From: Nostoc sp. CHAB 5834
GTDB lineage: Bacteria > Cyanobacteriota > Cyanobacteriia > Cyanobacteriales > Nostocaceae
Length of the DNA stretch: 15,291 nt
Direction of reading: 5' to 3'
Assembly: GCA_020829485.1 (NCBI GenBank)
Contig: JAIVFU010000137.1
Location: forward strand, 1-15,291
Below the pieces are notes generated by a model. It was not told where the DNA came from and did not search any database. It was given only the letters and a program-made list of their open reading frames with translations. Positions 7,585 through 14,406 of this stretch are shown here, in pieces. The first letter of the stretch is position 1. Every line of letters starts with the position of its first letter. The translations under genes were made by a program, and so were the position numbers.

Positions 7585-8004
7585 CTAGAACGGAGGTTCT
7601 TGATCTAGGTCTTCATCTGTCGAAGTAACGTTATCTTCGAGTAGTTCTTTGGCAAAATCGGGAGTTTCAGGCGAGTGAGGGGTTTTACTAACCTGGGTGA
7701 GTTCGTTGATGGGTTGTGCTGACATAAAGTTTCTGATTACGAATGTGGCAATCTTTTCTTTGTAATCACCCCTGTTATCAACTAGCAAATCGAGATATCC
7801 TTCTGCTGTGCCGTGTACGCCTTCCCCCTGTTCGTTAATAACGACGGCGGGTGCGCCCTTGGAACGGAATGGCATCTCGTCAGCAACTACTCCTTCCTTG
7901 GAACGGTAGTAGAATTCGGCGATCCCAAAGGCAATCAAGGAACCTTCTTTGTCGTGGGTAGTGTTCACTGACTTAAGATTGATAGTTGCAGTATTATGAA
8001 TCAT
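7585..8004 (-). CDS. Divergent small protein with SSB-type acidic C-terminal tip
   Basis: A 139-residue protein, second gene after ssb on the same strand, and likely a single-stranded-DNA-binding or replication accessory protein. Residues 1-95 look like a compact beta-rich fold (alternating strands such as TATINLKSV, LIAFGIAEFYY and IATFVIRNF) compatible with an OB fold, but they are not clearly homologous to bacterial SSB. Residues 96-130 form a polar linker. The last residues, DEDLDQEPPF, match the acidic, Phe-terminated tip by which SSB recruits partners (E. coli ends DDDIPF). The neighbouring SSB lacks this tip, so the pair may share one job (inference). The alternative is an unrelated protein with a mimic tail. 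Confidence 0.6.
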   Translation of the reverse strand: MIHNTATINLKSVNTTHDKEGSLIAFGIAEFYYRSKEGVVADEMPFRSKGAPAVVINEQGEGVHGTAEGYLDLLVDNRGDYKEKIATFVIRNFMSAQPINELTQVSKTPHSPETPDFAKELLEDNVTSTDEDLDQEPPF

Positions 8005-8037
8005 GTTCGTTTTATTTGTAGATTGATTAGATGGTTT

Positions 8038-8067
8038 ATCGCCTACGATTTATAGTACATAGGCGAT
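8038..8067 (-). promoter_or_regulatory. Perfect hairpin between the two SSB-type genes
   Basis: ATCGCCTA (8038-8045) and TAGGCGAT (8060-8067) form an 8-bp perfect stem with a 14-nt loop. The stem lies 34 bp before the start of the downstream gene and 10 bp after the ssb stop. The T-run (8067-8071) lies on the plus-strand side, so for the minus-strand operon it is not a standard terminator. It could be an mRNA processing or stability element that sets different expression of the two genes (inference). Confidence 0.5.
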
Positions 8068-8077
8068 TTTTAATTTC

Positions 8078-8461
8078 CTAGAAATTTGCGTTAGCTACAG
8101 TCTGTGTTTCGTTTGGTGCAGAAGTGGATGTAGATTCTTCCTTACGGGGTGAACCTAACAATTCAATAGCGTTGATTGTAATTACGGGTTTTTGCCGCAT
8201 AGTCCCAGAATTTTTATCTGCCCAACGATCAAATCCAAACTCGCCAGTAATTGCAATTTGGGTTCCTTTACGAACGTAATTTCCAATCACTTCTGCTTGA
8301 TTTCCCCAAGCGACTAAATCAAACCAAAGAGCTTGTTCACTTCTGTAAGGTGGTCTTACTGCAATAGATATTGAAGCCTTAACTGCGCCAGACTCGAAAT
8401 ATTTGAGTTCCGGTTCTTGTCCGCATCTGCCAACCAGCATGACTTTGTTGATATAGTTCAT
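8078..8461 (-). CDS. ssb: Single-stranded DNA-binding protein without acidic tip
   Basis: A 127-residue SSB. The OB fold spans residues 1-105 with hallmark segments NKVMLVGRCGQEPELKYFES (5-24), WFDLVAWGNQAEVIGNYVRK (46-65) and GTQIAITGEF (66-75). It would coat single-stranded DNA during replication or repair of the element. The tail after residue 105 is short and ends TVANANF, with no DDDIPF-like acidic tip for recruiting partner proteins. Tail-less SSBs are known in Nostoc, so this need not be a truncation. The last Phe is kept, but the acidic residues are missing. It is the first gene of a minus-strand pair, with the SSB-like gene 73 bp downstream. Confidence 0.93.
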   Translation of the reverse strand: MNYINKVMLVGRCGQEPELKYFESGAVKASISIAVRPPYRSEQALWFDLVAWGNQAEVIGNYVRKGTQIAITGEFGFDRWADKNSGTMRQKPVITINAIELLGSPRKEESTSTSAPNETQTVANANF

Positions 8462-8471
8462 AACACGAGGA

Positions 8472-8500
8472 TTTATATATTTCTCTTATTGCTGCGTCAG
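8472..8500 (-). promoter_or_regulatory. Candidate sigma-70-type promoter for ssb
   Basis: On the minus strand, CTGACG (8500-8495) and TATAAA (8477-8472) are separated by 17 bp. The -10 element ends 10 bp before the ATG, so a transcript from it would be almost leaderless. This is odd and lowers confidence. Confidence 0.3.
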
Positions 8501-8545
8501 CATTAGTTCTTTCAGGATTTATTATTTTGACGAGTTATTTTATTT

Positions 8546-8614
8546 AAACCACATTCTTTTTTATTCATACTTATGAGTTATTTTTTGTCCTTGTTTATCG
8601 TAAAATTGTGGTTT
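8546..8614. repeat. Long-loop inverted repeat in the divergent intergenic region
   Basis: AAACCACA (8546-8553) and TGTGGTTT (8607-8614) are perfect 8-bp arms 53 bp apart, between the divergently transcribed ssb and the unknown gene at 8699. They could be paired operator half-sites; chance is possible at this length. Confidence 0.3.
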
Positions 8615-8698
8615 TTACTAGGGAACGACTAGTTACCCTGTGCTATGGTGGTATCGCAATTAATCTGGTCTGTATCTAAAAATTATAAGTAATGACTT

Positions 8699-9877
8699 AT
8701 GCCTGAATATCTTCTCCTTAAGCGAGTAAGTATTTGTAAGCTGATGCTTTTGGCTTTGATGTGGATACAGTCGGATGAGGATAGCCAAAACCAGCTGACT
8801 TCTGACTACTCATCTTCTTTGCGGGTAGAAAATCTTACCTGGTTAGGAGAAACATCTGTTGGAGAAGATGTAGAGCATTTTTGCGATCTTTCCAATACAA
8901 CTAGAATAGGCGTTTGGGGAGAAATCCTAGAACTGAAATTAGTAGATTTAATTGCTGATTTACCGACTTGTTTGCACGATGCGTCATGGTTTGCCTTACT
9001 GGCAATTCCCATGATGCTAGTGGATAAGGAACTAGACCGAGTATGCGTGCATCCACAAGATGAGTATTTTGCCCGGACTATCGCGCTTGAAAGTTTAGCA
9101 GATTTAGGTGATTCTTACTTAGGCAAAGGCCACCCTTATTTAGATTTTCCTCTATCGTTAGAAGATGCTAAGTCGTTACTACCAGTTAATAGAAAGCAAG
9201 AGCTAGAAATCGAGCTAGAGAAATTTATTGTTGATACTTATGAAGACGATTTTGATGATGAATCTCCAGATATTAATGAGTTTTCACCCATCTATTTACA
9301 AGAGATTTTAAAAGAGTTTTTTATTGAATCTGATTGGCAGGGTGATATCAATCAAGAGGCTGTCGTCCAACTCCAACAGAAGTACGGTTCGCAGTATTCA
9401 GAAGGTGCGTTTTCTCCTGAAACTGAGGGACACGAACGTTGGGGGAAAACGCTTGTTTTTCTCAAACAGGTTATAGGTCTGGATTCCAGTTTTATCGAAA
9501 GCCAGAGCGATTTATTCCTTGATGATGAATCTCAGGTGGCTGATTTACCTGATTACTTCTGTATCGAGTCTCATTTAGAACGTTGGCAAGACCGAACAGT
9601 TGTTTTATCACGGTTGGTTCATACTTTGGTTTATTTTTTGTTAGTAGGGCAAAATTATCATCCCAGTCATCTGCAAGATTTGATGGCTATTCCAGCTTCC
9701 TCGCGGGCCACATCTAGCTTACAAGCTTGTTTAGGTGTAGCTGCTTACAGAAGTGGTTTTTATATGGCTGCTTATAATATTCCTGAATCAGAAGTTGGGC
9801 GCAACTGGCTTTTAGAAAAAGCTTTCCCTAGCCTGTGTGATTTTTATCAAACAGGTCGGTTGAGTGGGAAGCAATAA
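8699..9877 (+). CDS. Unrecognised acidic protein, 392 residues
   Basis: I do not recognise this protein. The first 24 residues include a hydrophobic stretch (ICKLMLLALMWI, 12-23), but no cleavage site or lipobox follows, so it is likely the first buried helix rather than a signal. The body is mostly helical and strongly acidic, with YEDDFDDESPDINEF at 181-195. Later segments, such as DRTVVLSRLVHTLVYFLLVG and the Ala-rich run LQACLGVAAYRSGFYMAAYN, look like packed helices of a soluble domain. Cysteines are scattered with no metal-binding spacing. It is the first gene of a plus-strand pair with the lipoprotein 41 bp downstream. No clear Shine-Dalgarno precedes ATG 8699. Codon use and AT content look like those of its neighbours. 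Confidence 0.75.
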   Translation: MPEYLLLKRVSICKLMLLALMWIQSDEDSQNQLTSDYSSSLRVENLTWLGETSVGEDVEHFCDLSNTTRIGVWGEILELKLVDLIADLPTCLHDASWFALLAIPMMLVDKELDRVCVHPQDEYFARTIALESLADLGDSYLGKGHPYLDFPLSLEDAKSLLPVNRKQELEIELEKFIVDTYEDDFDDESPDINEFSPIYLQEILKEFFIESDWQGDINQEAVVQLQQKYGSQYSEGAFSPETEGHERWGKTLVFLKQVIGLDSSFIESQSDLFLDDESQVADLPDYFCIESHLERWQDRTVVLSRLVHTLVYFLLVGQNYHPSHLQDLMAIPASSRATSSLQACLGVAAYRSGFYMAAYNIPESEVGRNWLLEKAFPSLCDFYQTGRLSGKQ

Positions 9878-9918
9878 TTAATATTTTATTGTTAGTTGAC
9901 AAATACAAATTTATTTTT

Positions 9919-10617
9919 ATGAAAAACTACTTATTTATAGGATTGTTATTCTTACTGATTGGATGTTCATCTCCAGAAAAAGAAGATAAAGTCTCGGCTA
10001 TAGAATCGAATTATTCACCTACGCCATCATTATCCCCAGCTAATGTTAATAATGCTACGCCATCGCTAAATCCAGAAGTGTTGCCTGATTTATCAAATAA
10101 AGAGAAGCTTGGAGAAGTTAATGCAGAGAACGACTTAATTGACTTGTTTTATTTTGATGGTAATGGTGTGAAAGTGAGTTTAACTATAGCAGCTGATAAA
10201 GGTTGTTTTGTCTACGTGCGGCGCAGTACTCCAAACCGAATTGGTGAAGTTGAAATTGAGTCACTACAGCGTGAGAAGTTAGGTCTGTGGCGTTCGTATA
10301 ACACTCAGCGACTTCTAACTCAAGCTGCTGGCAATAAACTAAAGATTTATTCATCAAGTGAGGAACTTTCTTCTACTTATGAAAATCCTGCAATATCGCA
10401 AGAAATGCTTGTGGCAGTAAAGGAATTGAAAGAGCGTGAAAAATCGTTTAAATTACTTTTACGTCAGGACTTGAGGGCGAGTGATTCAGCAAGACGAATT
10501 TATATCAATCAGTGTCAGAAATTAGGTAATTTTTATTATAAAGAAGAACTACCTCCTCTCACAGAGAAGGAGAGGAAGGACTTTGAAAAGAGTGTTGAAA
10601 AAAGTACTGAAAATTAG
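9919..10617 (+). CDS. Predicted lipoprotein, unknown function
   Basis: A 232-residue protein beginning MKNYLFIGLLFLLIGCSS, a lipoprotein signal with lipobox LIGC and the lipidated cysteine at 16. An upstream TTG (9889) would add ten residues before the signal and is rejected. Residues 17-65 are a Ser/Pro/Asn-rich linker with two copies of a TPSL motif. The mature domain (about 75-215) contains VKVSLTIAADKGCFVYVRRS and ends in a charged helical tail with EKERKDFEKSVEKSTEN. No family is recognised. It is probably anchored in the plasma or outer membrane, facing the periplasm. Its stop codon (10615-10617) directly abuts the stop of the convergent gene, with no terminator between them. Confidence 0.75.
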   Translation: MKNYLFIGLLFLLIGCSSPEKEDKVSAIESNYSPTPSLSPANVNNATPSLNPEVLPDLSNKEKLGEVNAENDLIDLFYFDGNGVKVSLTIAADKGCFVYVRRSTPNRIGEVEIESLQREKLGLWRSYNTQRLLTQAAGNKLKIYSSSEELSSTYENPAISQEMLVAVKELKEREKSFKLLLRQDLRASDSARRIYINQCQKLGNFYYKEELPPLTEKERKDFEKSVEKSTEN

Positions 10618-11292
10618 TTATGAGAACAGTGATAATTGCTCCATCTTAGTATTACTTTCAGTTGAAGTTGCTGTAACAGTGTGTTTGTTCTTATTTGACG
10701 ACTTTTTACCCCATCCTTCTTTCGCCGCGTGTTTGACTACACGGGAGCGGATATCAGTAGCCAGGGTTTCATAATTAGAGCGGATTTTGTCATACGAAAC
10801 CGGAGTTGTACCAATCTTCTCCCAGAGGTTTTCGTAGTTGAAATTCTTGAAAGGTCTGTGCCTGACGAGGGCATCATAACTTGCCCAGAGGTAAACATCT
10901 GTCCATTCGGATGATAGCGGCACTTCAAAAGCAATTGGCATCATCAGTGCAACAACTTCGCTGCTAGAAGCGAGTTTACCTACTTCTCCCTTGTCTATCT
11001 CTTCTAGCACTGCATCTAATCTATCGACTGCGATCGCTTTTCCTACCCAGGATGGAATTGACTGTTGCCAGCCGTTCTGCTGAGTTACAATTGGCCCAGC
11101 TATGTATTGAACAATTTCACGACTTGCTCCTGCTAGATCAAGTAGACTGGCTGTTACAACTTTGTTAATCCCTTGGCTGGTTAGTAGCTGAAGCATCTTT
11201 CTAGTGCTAGGAGTAAGAATTTCGCTAGCTTTTTCGCTTTTGCTGTTACGGATGGTTTCTTCGACATTGAATAAGCTTTGCTGCTGGTTCAT
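10618..11292 (-). CDS. Unknown protein with beta-clamp-binding motifs at both ends
   Basis: A 224-residue protein of unknown family. Its last residues are EQLSLFS: QLSLF at 219-223 is the canonical beta-sliding-clamp-binding pentapeptide (QL(S/D)LF). The N-terminus, MNQQQSLFNVEE, carries a second match, QQSLF at 4-8. The body (26-195) is predominantly helical, with SWVGKAIAVDRLDAVLEEID at 81-100 and a Trp/Tyr-rich region at 130-160 (WTDVYLWASYDALV). A Lys/Ser/Thr-rich flexible linker (192-216) would present the C-terminal motif. It is the last gene of the replication block, downstream of the delta and delta' genes. I infer a clamp-associated replication or repair factor, possibly bridging two clamp protomers. 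No enzymatic motif is visible. Confidence 0.8.
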   Translation of the reverse strand: MNQQQSLFNVEETIRNSKSEKASEILTPSTRKMLQLLTSQGINKVVTASLLDLAGASREIVQYIAGPIVTQQNGWQQSIPSWVGKAIAVDRLDAVLEEIDKGEVGKLASSSEVVALMMPIAFEVPLSSEWTDVYLWASYDALVRHRPFKNFNYENLWEKIGTTPVSYDKIRSNYETLATDIRSRVVKHAAKEGWGKKSSNKNKHTVTATSTESNTKMEQLSLFS

Positions 11293-11313
11293 ATTCTTTA
11301 TGTGTAAATAAAT

Positions 11314-11345
11314 ACTGCCAGCTAGAAGTACTTCTAACTGGCAGT
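11314..11345. repeat. Strong hairpin between the delta' gene and the 224-residue gene
   Basis: Arms ACTGCCAG (11314-11321) and CTGGCAGT (11338-11345) enclose the perfect palindrome TAGAAGTACTTCTA (11323-11336), giving about 15 paired bases with one mismatch. T5 follows on the plus strand (11348-11352). On the minus strand, which carries the genes, the stem is followed by the weaker ATTTATTTAC. It may act as a partial terminator or attenuator that lowers expression of the last gene, or as a terminator for antisense transcription. Confidence 0.6.
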
Positions 11346-11370
11346 GCTTTTTGATAATGGGTGTGTTTTG

Positions 11371-12246
11371 CTATGGCAGAAGTAGGTTATCCCAAACGCT
11401 TCTAGGAGTAACGTGATGCAGCAATTGCTTCTTTGCTTGAGTAAATTTAGCTAGCAATTGAGTGTTTTTTAATTTCTGCCACCAGTTGTGTTGCAGGTAG
11501 GTAAGCAGCCATAATTGTGTCTCGTGATTCCAGCTTGAGATGGAGTTACTCAAACTGAGTGCGTTGAGAATATCGTCAGGAGGCACTTCCAGTTGAGTTA
11601 TGATTTCTTTTGAGATGGAAGCTAACATTGTGATGTTGGCGATCGCTTGACCAGGACTACCTGAACTGATAGCTAGTATTTTTTCTGTTACCTCGATTTG
11701 TTGGTCTTTGAGTACAGAAATAACCTCCTCATCAGTTAACCTTTGGAAAGGTATGATTTGACACCTACTCTTGATAGTGGGTAATAGCTTTTGAGGATAG
11801 GACGAGATCAGGATAAATGTTCCAGTTTTCGGTTCTTCCAGCGTCTTGAGAAGTTTGTTGGCGGCGCTAGGGTTGAGCATATCTGCTTCGTGGATAATCA
11901 CCACCTTTTGCTTGGCCTTGACTGCACTAGTTGATAGAAATTCAATGACCTCGCGCACCTGTTCTACTCGAATAGCAGGTATACCTTTCTGCTGGGGGGT
12001 GTTTTCGGGATGGGTTGGTTTGATTTGTAAGATGTCTAGATGGTTATTTTCTCCTGCCTTCGCGGAGCGACTCCCTCTTGGGAGTATCGCATTTGCGATC
12101 GCCAGAGCAGTTTTTCCTTTCCCCACTCCCTCAACTTGACTGCTAAATAGGTATGCAGGAGCAATTTTATTCTGTTCGATTGCTTCAGTCAGGAGAAGTT
12201 TGGCGGTATGCTGTCCGGTGATTTGTGTAAATGGGTTGTTTTTCAT
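11371..12246 (-). CDS. holB: DNA polymerase III delta' subunit (clamp loader)
   Basis: A 291-residue clamp-loader subunit of the AAA+ fold; delta' helps open the beta clamp and place it on primed DNA. The start chosen is ATG 12246, whose ATGA overlaps the stop of the delta gene, a classic coupling. The open frame reaches TTG 12255. From ATG: ITGQHTAKLLLTEAIE, P-loop-like VEGVGKGKT (38-46, an irregular Walker A as expected for delta'), KVVIIHEADML (114-124, Walker B-like with His for the usual Asp) and the SRC arginine-finger motif in TIKSRCQIIPF (157-167). The cysteines of the delta' zinc module of E. coli are absent. In that place is LPRGSRSAKAGE, encoded by an inserted palindromic repeat. 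Chromosomes carry their own holB, so this is an element-borne second copy. Confidence 0.88.
   Translation of the reverse strand: MKNNPFTQITGQHTAKLLLTEAIEQNKIAPAYLFSSQVEGVGKGKTALAIANAILPRGSRSAKAGENNHLDILQIKPTHPENTPQQKGIPAIRVEQVREVIEFLSTSAVKAKQKVVIIHEADMLNPSAANKLLKTLEEPKTGTFILISSYPQKLLPTIKSRCQIIPFQRLTDEEVISVLKDQQIEVTEKILAISSGSPGQAIANITMLASISKEIITQLEVPPDDILNALSLSNSISSWNHETQLWLLTYLQHNWWQKLKNTQLLAKFTQAKKQLLHHVTPRSVWDNLLLP
12052..12090 (-). repeat. Interspersed palindromic repeat inserted inside the delta' gene
   Basis: The stretch contains ACTCCC-TCTT-GGGAGT (12070-12085, perfect 6-bp stem) inside GCGA...ATCGC, next to CTTCGCGGAG. It is GC-rich compared with its surroundings and touches a GCGATCGC octamer at 12095-12102. 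It adds the in-frame peptide LPRGSRSAKAGE. Palindromic repeats of this style, inserted in frame in genes, are familiar in heterocyst-forming cyanobacteria (recollection). Confidence 0.6.
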
Positions 12247-13202
12247 ATCGTACAAATTTCAGCAATTCGACTGGTTAGGTTGTCAATTCCGCTTTTGAGT
12301 TCGGCTTCGAGTTGTACAAGTAAAGTAAGGCTGTTTTTAAGCTTTTGAACGCCTACAAACTTGACTTCATCTTTGAGGTAATACAATCTTTTGGGGTTTT
12401 TCAGTTCGGCTATTTCTGCAATCTTCGTATCAGATAATTTAGTTTCTACCCCAGCTTTGGTTATTAAGCAAGTGCGGAAAATAGAGGTAAGTGTTGCTAC
12501 TATTTTGAGCGGGTGTTCATTATTACTTAGTAGTTTTGATACCTGCACTATTGCTAAACTTGGATGGTTTCTTAACATAGCAATAGTAAGCTTTAGGTAG
12601 TCAGTATTCTGATTACCAACGAGCTGTTTTACTTCCTCAACAGAGATTATTTTTCCACTTGCATAAACAGCAATTTTAGCGAATTCGCTATTGGCTCGTG
12701 CAGTGTTATTGCCAATTGCTTCAGCTAGGTAATCAGTGACATCTGGCGTGAGTTTAACTTGATGGATGGCTGCATATTTTCCTATCAAGTTAACTATCCC
12801 CTTTTTATCCCAACTAGAGACAAGGGGAAACTCTTCTTGTTGGGCATATTTTAGGATAGTTTTTACTACTGTCCTGCGCGAATCTGGCTTTTTATTACCA
12901 GTAATTAGAAGAATGTTGCTTGACGGTATTCGGGAAAGGTGATTTTCAAGTTCTTGGTTATTATCTTCATTTGATAAACTTTCAATTAGAGAGTCGCTGT
13001 CTGTATGAATAATTTTGTTACCTTCTCCAAAGGGCAAAGTCATAACCTCGGTAAAGACTTTGGCAGCAATATTTTTCTCATTTCCAGATAGCTTAACGTA
13101 ATTGAAAGCTTTCCATTCCGCATGAACATTTTGATTCACTAAATAATCAATTCTTTGATTGAGTGAGTAGCTATCTTCGCCGTAGTATAGATATACAGTC
13201 AT
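12243..13202 (-). CDS. holA: DNA polymerase III delta subunit (clamp loader)
   Basis: A 319-residue delta subunit, the clamp-loader component that wrenches the beta ring open. The N-terminus MTVYLYYGEDSYSLNQRI and the body match cyanobacterial HolA. The beta-interaction site falls at TEVMTLPFGEGNKII (51-65), equivalent to QAMSLF of E. coli delta; the Gln is replaced. RIPSSNILLITGNKKPDSRR (91-110) is the conserved 'L...N.KPDSRR' segment. The C-terminal helical collar domain (about 205-319) is complete. The length is normal. It is the first gene of a two-gene operon with delta', overlapping it by 4 bp. A terminator of the preceding gene (13255-13282) lies 53 bp upstream, so its promoter must be in the short gap. 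Carriage of delta and delta' together on a mobile element is unusual. Confidence 0.88.
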   Translation of the reverse strand: MTVYLYYGEDSYSLNQRIDYLVNQNVHAEWKAFNYVKLSGNEKNIAAKVFTEVMTLPFGEGNKIIHTDSDSLIESLSNEDNNQELENHLSRIPSSNILLITGNKKPDSRRTVVKTILKYAQQEEFPLVSSWDKKGIVNLIGKYAAIHQVKLTPDVTDYLAEAIGNNTARANSEFAKIAVYASGKIISVEEVKQLVGNQNTDYLKLTIAMLRNHPSLAIVQVSKLLSNNEHPLKIVATLTSIFRTCLITKAGVETKLSDTKIAEIAELKNPKRLYYLKDEVKFVGVQKLKNSLTLLVQLEAELKSGIDNLTSRIAEICTI

Positions 13203-13254
13203 GATAGATTAGATAAACATTTATTTATCAGGCGTTAGTCGTAAGCGGTGGTTT

Positions 13255-13282
13255 AAAAAAAGAAGAGTTAGTGTTAACTCTT
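13255..13282 (-). terminator. Intrinsic terminator after the 260-residue gene
   Basis: On the minus strand, AAGAGTTA (13282-13275) and TAACTCTT (13270-13263) form a perfect 8-bp stem with a 4-nt loop, followed by C and seven T residues (13261-13255). It separates the 260-residue gene from the delta-delta' operon. Confidence 0.85.
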
Positions 13283-13346
13283 TCTATATCCTTAGTGTTT
13301 GTTATATAGCCGCTAGCAAAATATAGCGATCAGCAAATACTTACAC

Positions 13347-14129
13347 TTAATTTTGTATTGGCTGTACTGACTTATGATTTGAGACTTTCTCAACAGTATT
13401 TTCTACTGGTTGAATACCCAAATATTTCCGCCAATAATCCAATTGTTGGAGATACTCTACGACTCCACTAGAACCAGTTACCTCATATAGCGCAATAGCT
13501 GTTTCCCACTCCTTTAAGCTAGCTTTTTTCTTAGAAAGAATTTTGACTATAGCTCCTGGAAGTTTAGTCTCTTTACCAGTATCTAAATTTAGGTGTGATA
13601 CCCTTTCTAGTAATAGTTCTTGTTCCGATAAAGGAACACCACCATCTTCGATGTTTATAGTATGAAGTTGGGCACTAATTCCTGATAGAGGAAGAGTATG
13701 CTGAATTAATTTTTTAACTTTCTTGGTTTTAGTATTCCTCCTTTTTGGTTTAACGATAACTGGGTTGTTTGGGTCTGCAACTTCGTAACACTGGGGAAGT
13801 TCTAGAGAGAGTTGACCTGTTAAGTGCCATGATGCAGTTCGTTTTTCTGGCGGGGTGATGCGGTAAAAGAACTCTGCTGTTTTTCTCGCATCGCCAAATT
13901 TCCTTAGTTTGACCCGCATCTTGTAGCTAATAATTCCTTGAATGTAGGTTTTTGGGTCTAATATTATTCGGTTTGTATTTTCCCACCACTCAATTTCAAC
14001 AACGCGATCGCCATCTAATTCATAGATATTTCTAACTCTGGCATTAGGATGAGATGCAAGGAATGAGTTTACCCAAGCCCTTTGTTTTTTATTAAGCCTG
14101 GGCTTGCGATATGAGGATTTATTTTTCAT
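13347..14129 (-). CDS. Unknown basic protein in the replication block
   Basis: A 260-residue protein that I do not recognise. The N-terminus (1-16) is Lys/Arg-rich (KNKSSYRKPRLNKKQRAW). Residues 31-72 look like a small beta sheet (RVRNIYELDGDRVVEIEWWE). A lysine-rich stretch at 128-140 (PKRRNTKTKKVKK) suggests nucleic-acid contact. Two stretches resemble beta-clamp-binding hexapeptides: QLSLEL (106-111) and QHTLPL (143-148, compare QLSLPL in Hda); either may be chance. The C-terminal part (195-245) is helical, with LKEWETAIALYEVTGSSGVV. It lies between the polymerase and the clamp-loader genes, with its own terminator downstream, so it is a separate transcript from both. One GCGATCGC octamer is inside it (14004-14011). 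Confidence 0.75.
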   Translation of the reverse strand: MKNKSSYRKPRLNKKQRAWVNSFLASHPNARVRNIYELDGDRVVEIEWWENTNRIILDPKTYIQGIISYKMRVKLRKFGDARKTAEFFYRITPPEKRTASWHLTGQLSLELPQCYEVADPNNPVIVKPKRRNTKTKKVKKLIQHTLPLSGISAQLHTINIEDGGVPLSEQELLLERVSHLNLDTGKETKLPGAIVKILSKKKASLKEWETAIALYEVTGSSGVVEYLQQLDYWRKYLGIQPVENTVEKVSNHKSVQPIQN

Positions 14130-14347
14130 TAATTACCTTCCCACATTTAAGAATGATATTTCCACCAATTCATCCATCAATTAATCAACTCACTTAATTA
14201 GTTAATTAATGTCTGATACTGTGTTTGCTAATATAATTTTTGCTAATATATTTTTATTTGTTTGAATGCCTAAAAATACTTTAATGAAAGCCGATTTAAT
14301 TGTAGGTATTTGTTATTATTTACAAATTCTTGATAATTCATGAATTG
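14130..14347. promoter_or_regulatory. AT-rich intergenic region with palindrome and direct repeat
   Basis: This is the upstream region of the 260-residue gene. It has a near-perfect palindrome TTAATTA-GT-TAATTAA (14194-14209) and a direct repeat TTTGCTAATATA at 14224-14235 and 14239-14250, offset 15 bp. Either could be a regulator binding site. No clear -35/-10 pair can be singled out in such AT-rich sequence. Confidence 0.45.
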
Positions 14348-14398
14348 AAAAAAAGACTTGATATTTATTATTTTCAGTGCTTAGGCTAAATATCAAGT
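14348..14398 (-). terminator. Intrinsic terminator after the family B polymerase
   Basis: On the minus strand, ACTTGATATTTA (14398-14387) pairs perfectly over 12 bp with TAAATATCAAGT (14367-14356). The stem is followed by C and seven T residues (14354-14348). It lies eight bases after the polymerase stop codon. Confidence 0.9.
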
Positions 14399-14406
14399 TT
14401 ATTCAT

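Noticed and set aside
7626..7636. Third copy of TAACGTTATCT, the core of the parA repeats
   Set aside because: Only 11 bases match, and it lies inside the SSB-like coding region, so it is probably chance.
9889..9918. Upstream TTG start for the lipoprotein
   Set aside because: It would place charged residues before an otherwise perfect lipoprotein signal beginning at ATG 9919.
10583..10774. 63-codon plus frame across the convergent gene ends
   Set aside because: Overlaps the ends of two better-supported genes and has no motif.
11846..12139. 97-codon plus-strand frame inside the delta' gene
   Set aside because: Antisense shadow of a confidently identified gene; the hydrophobic, cysteine-containing translation is an artefact.
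12247..12255. TTG start for the delta' gene
   Set aside because: ATG 12246 overlaps the stop of the delta gene as ATGA, the usual coupling arrangement.
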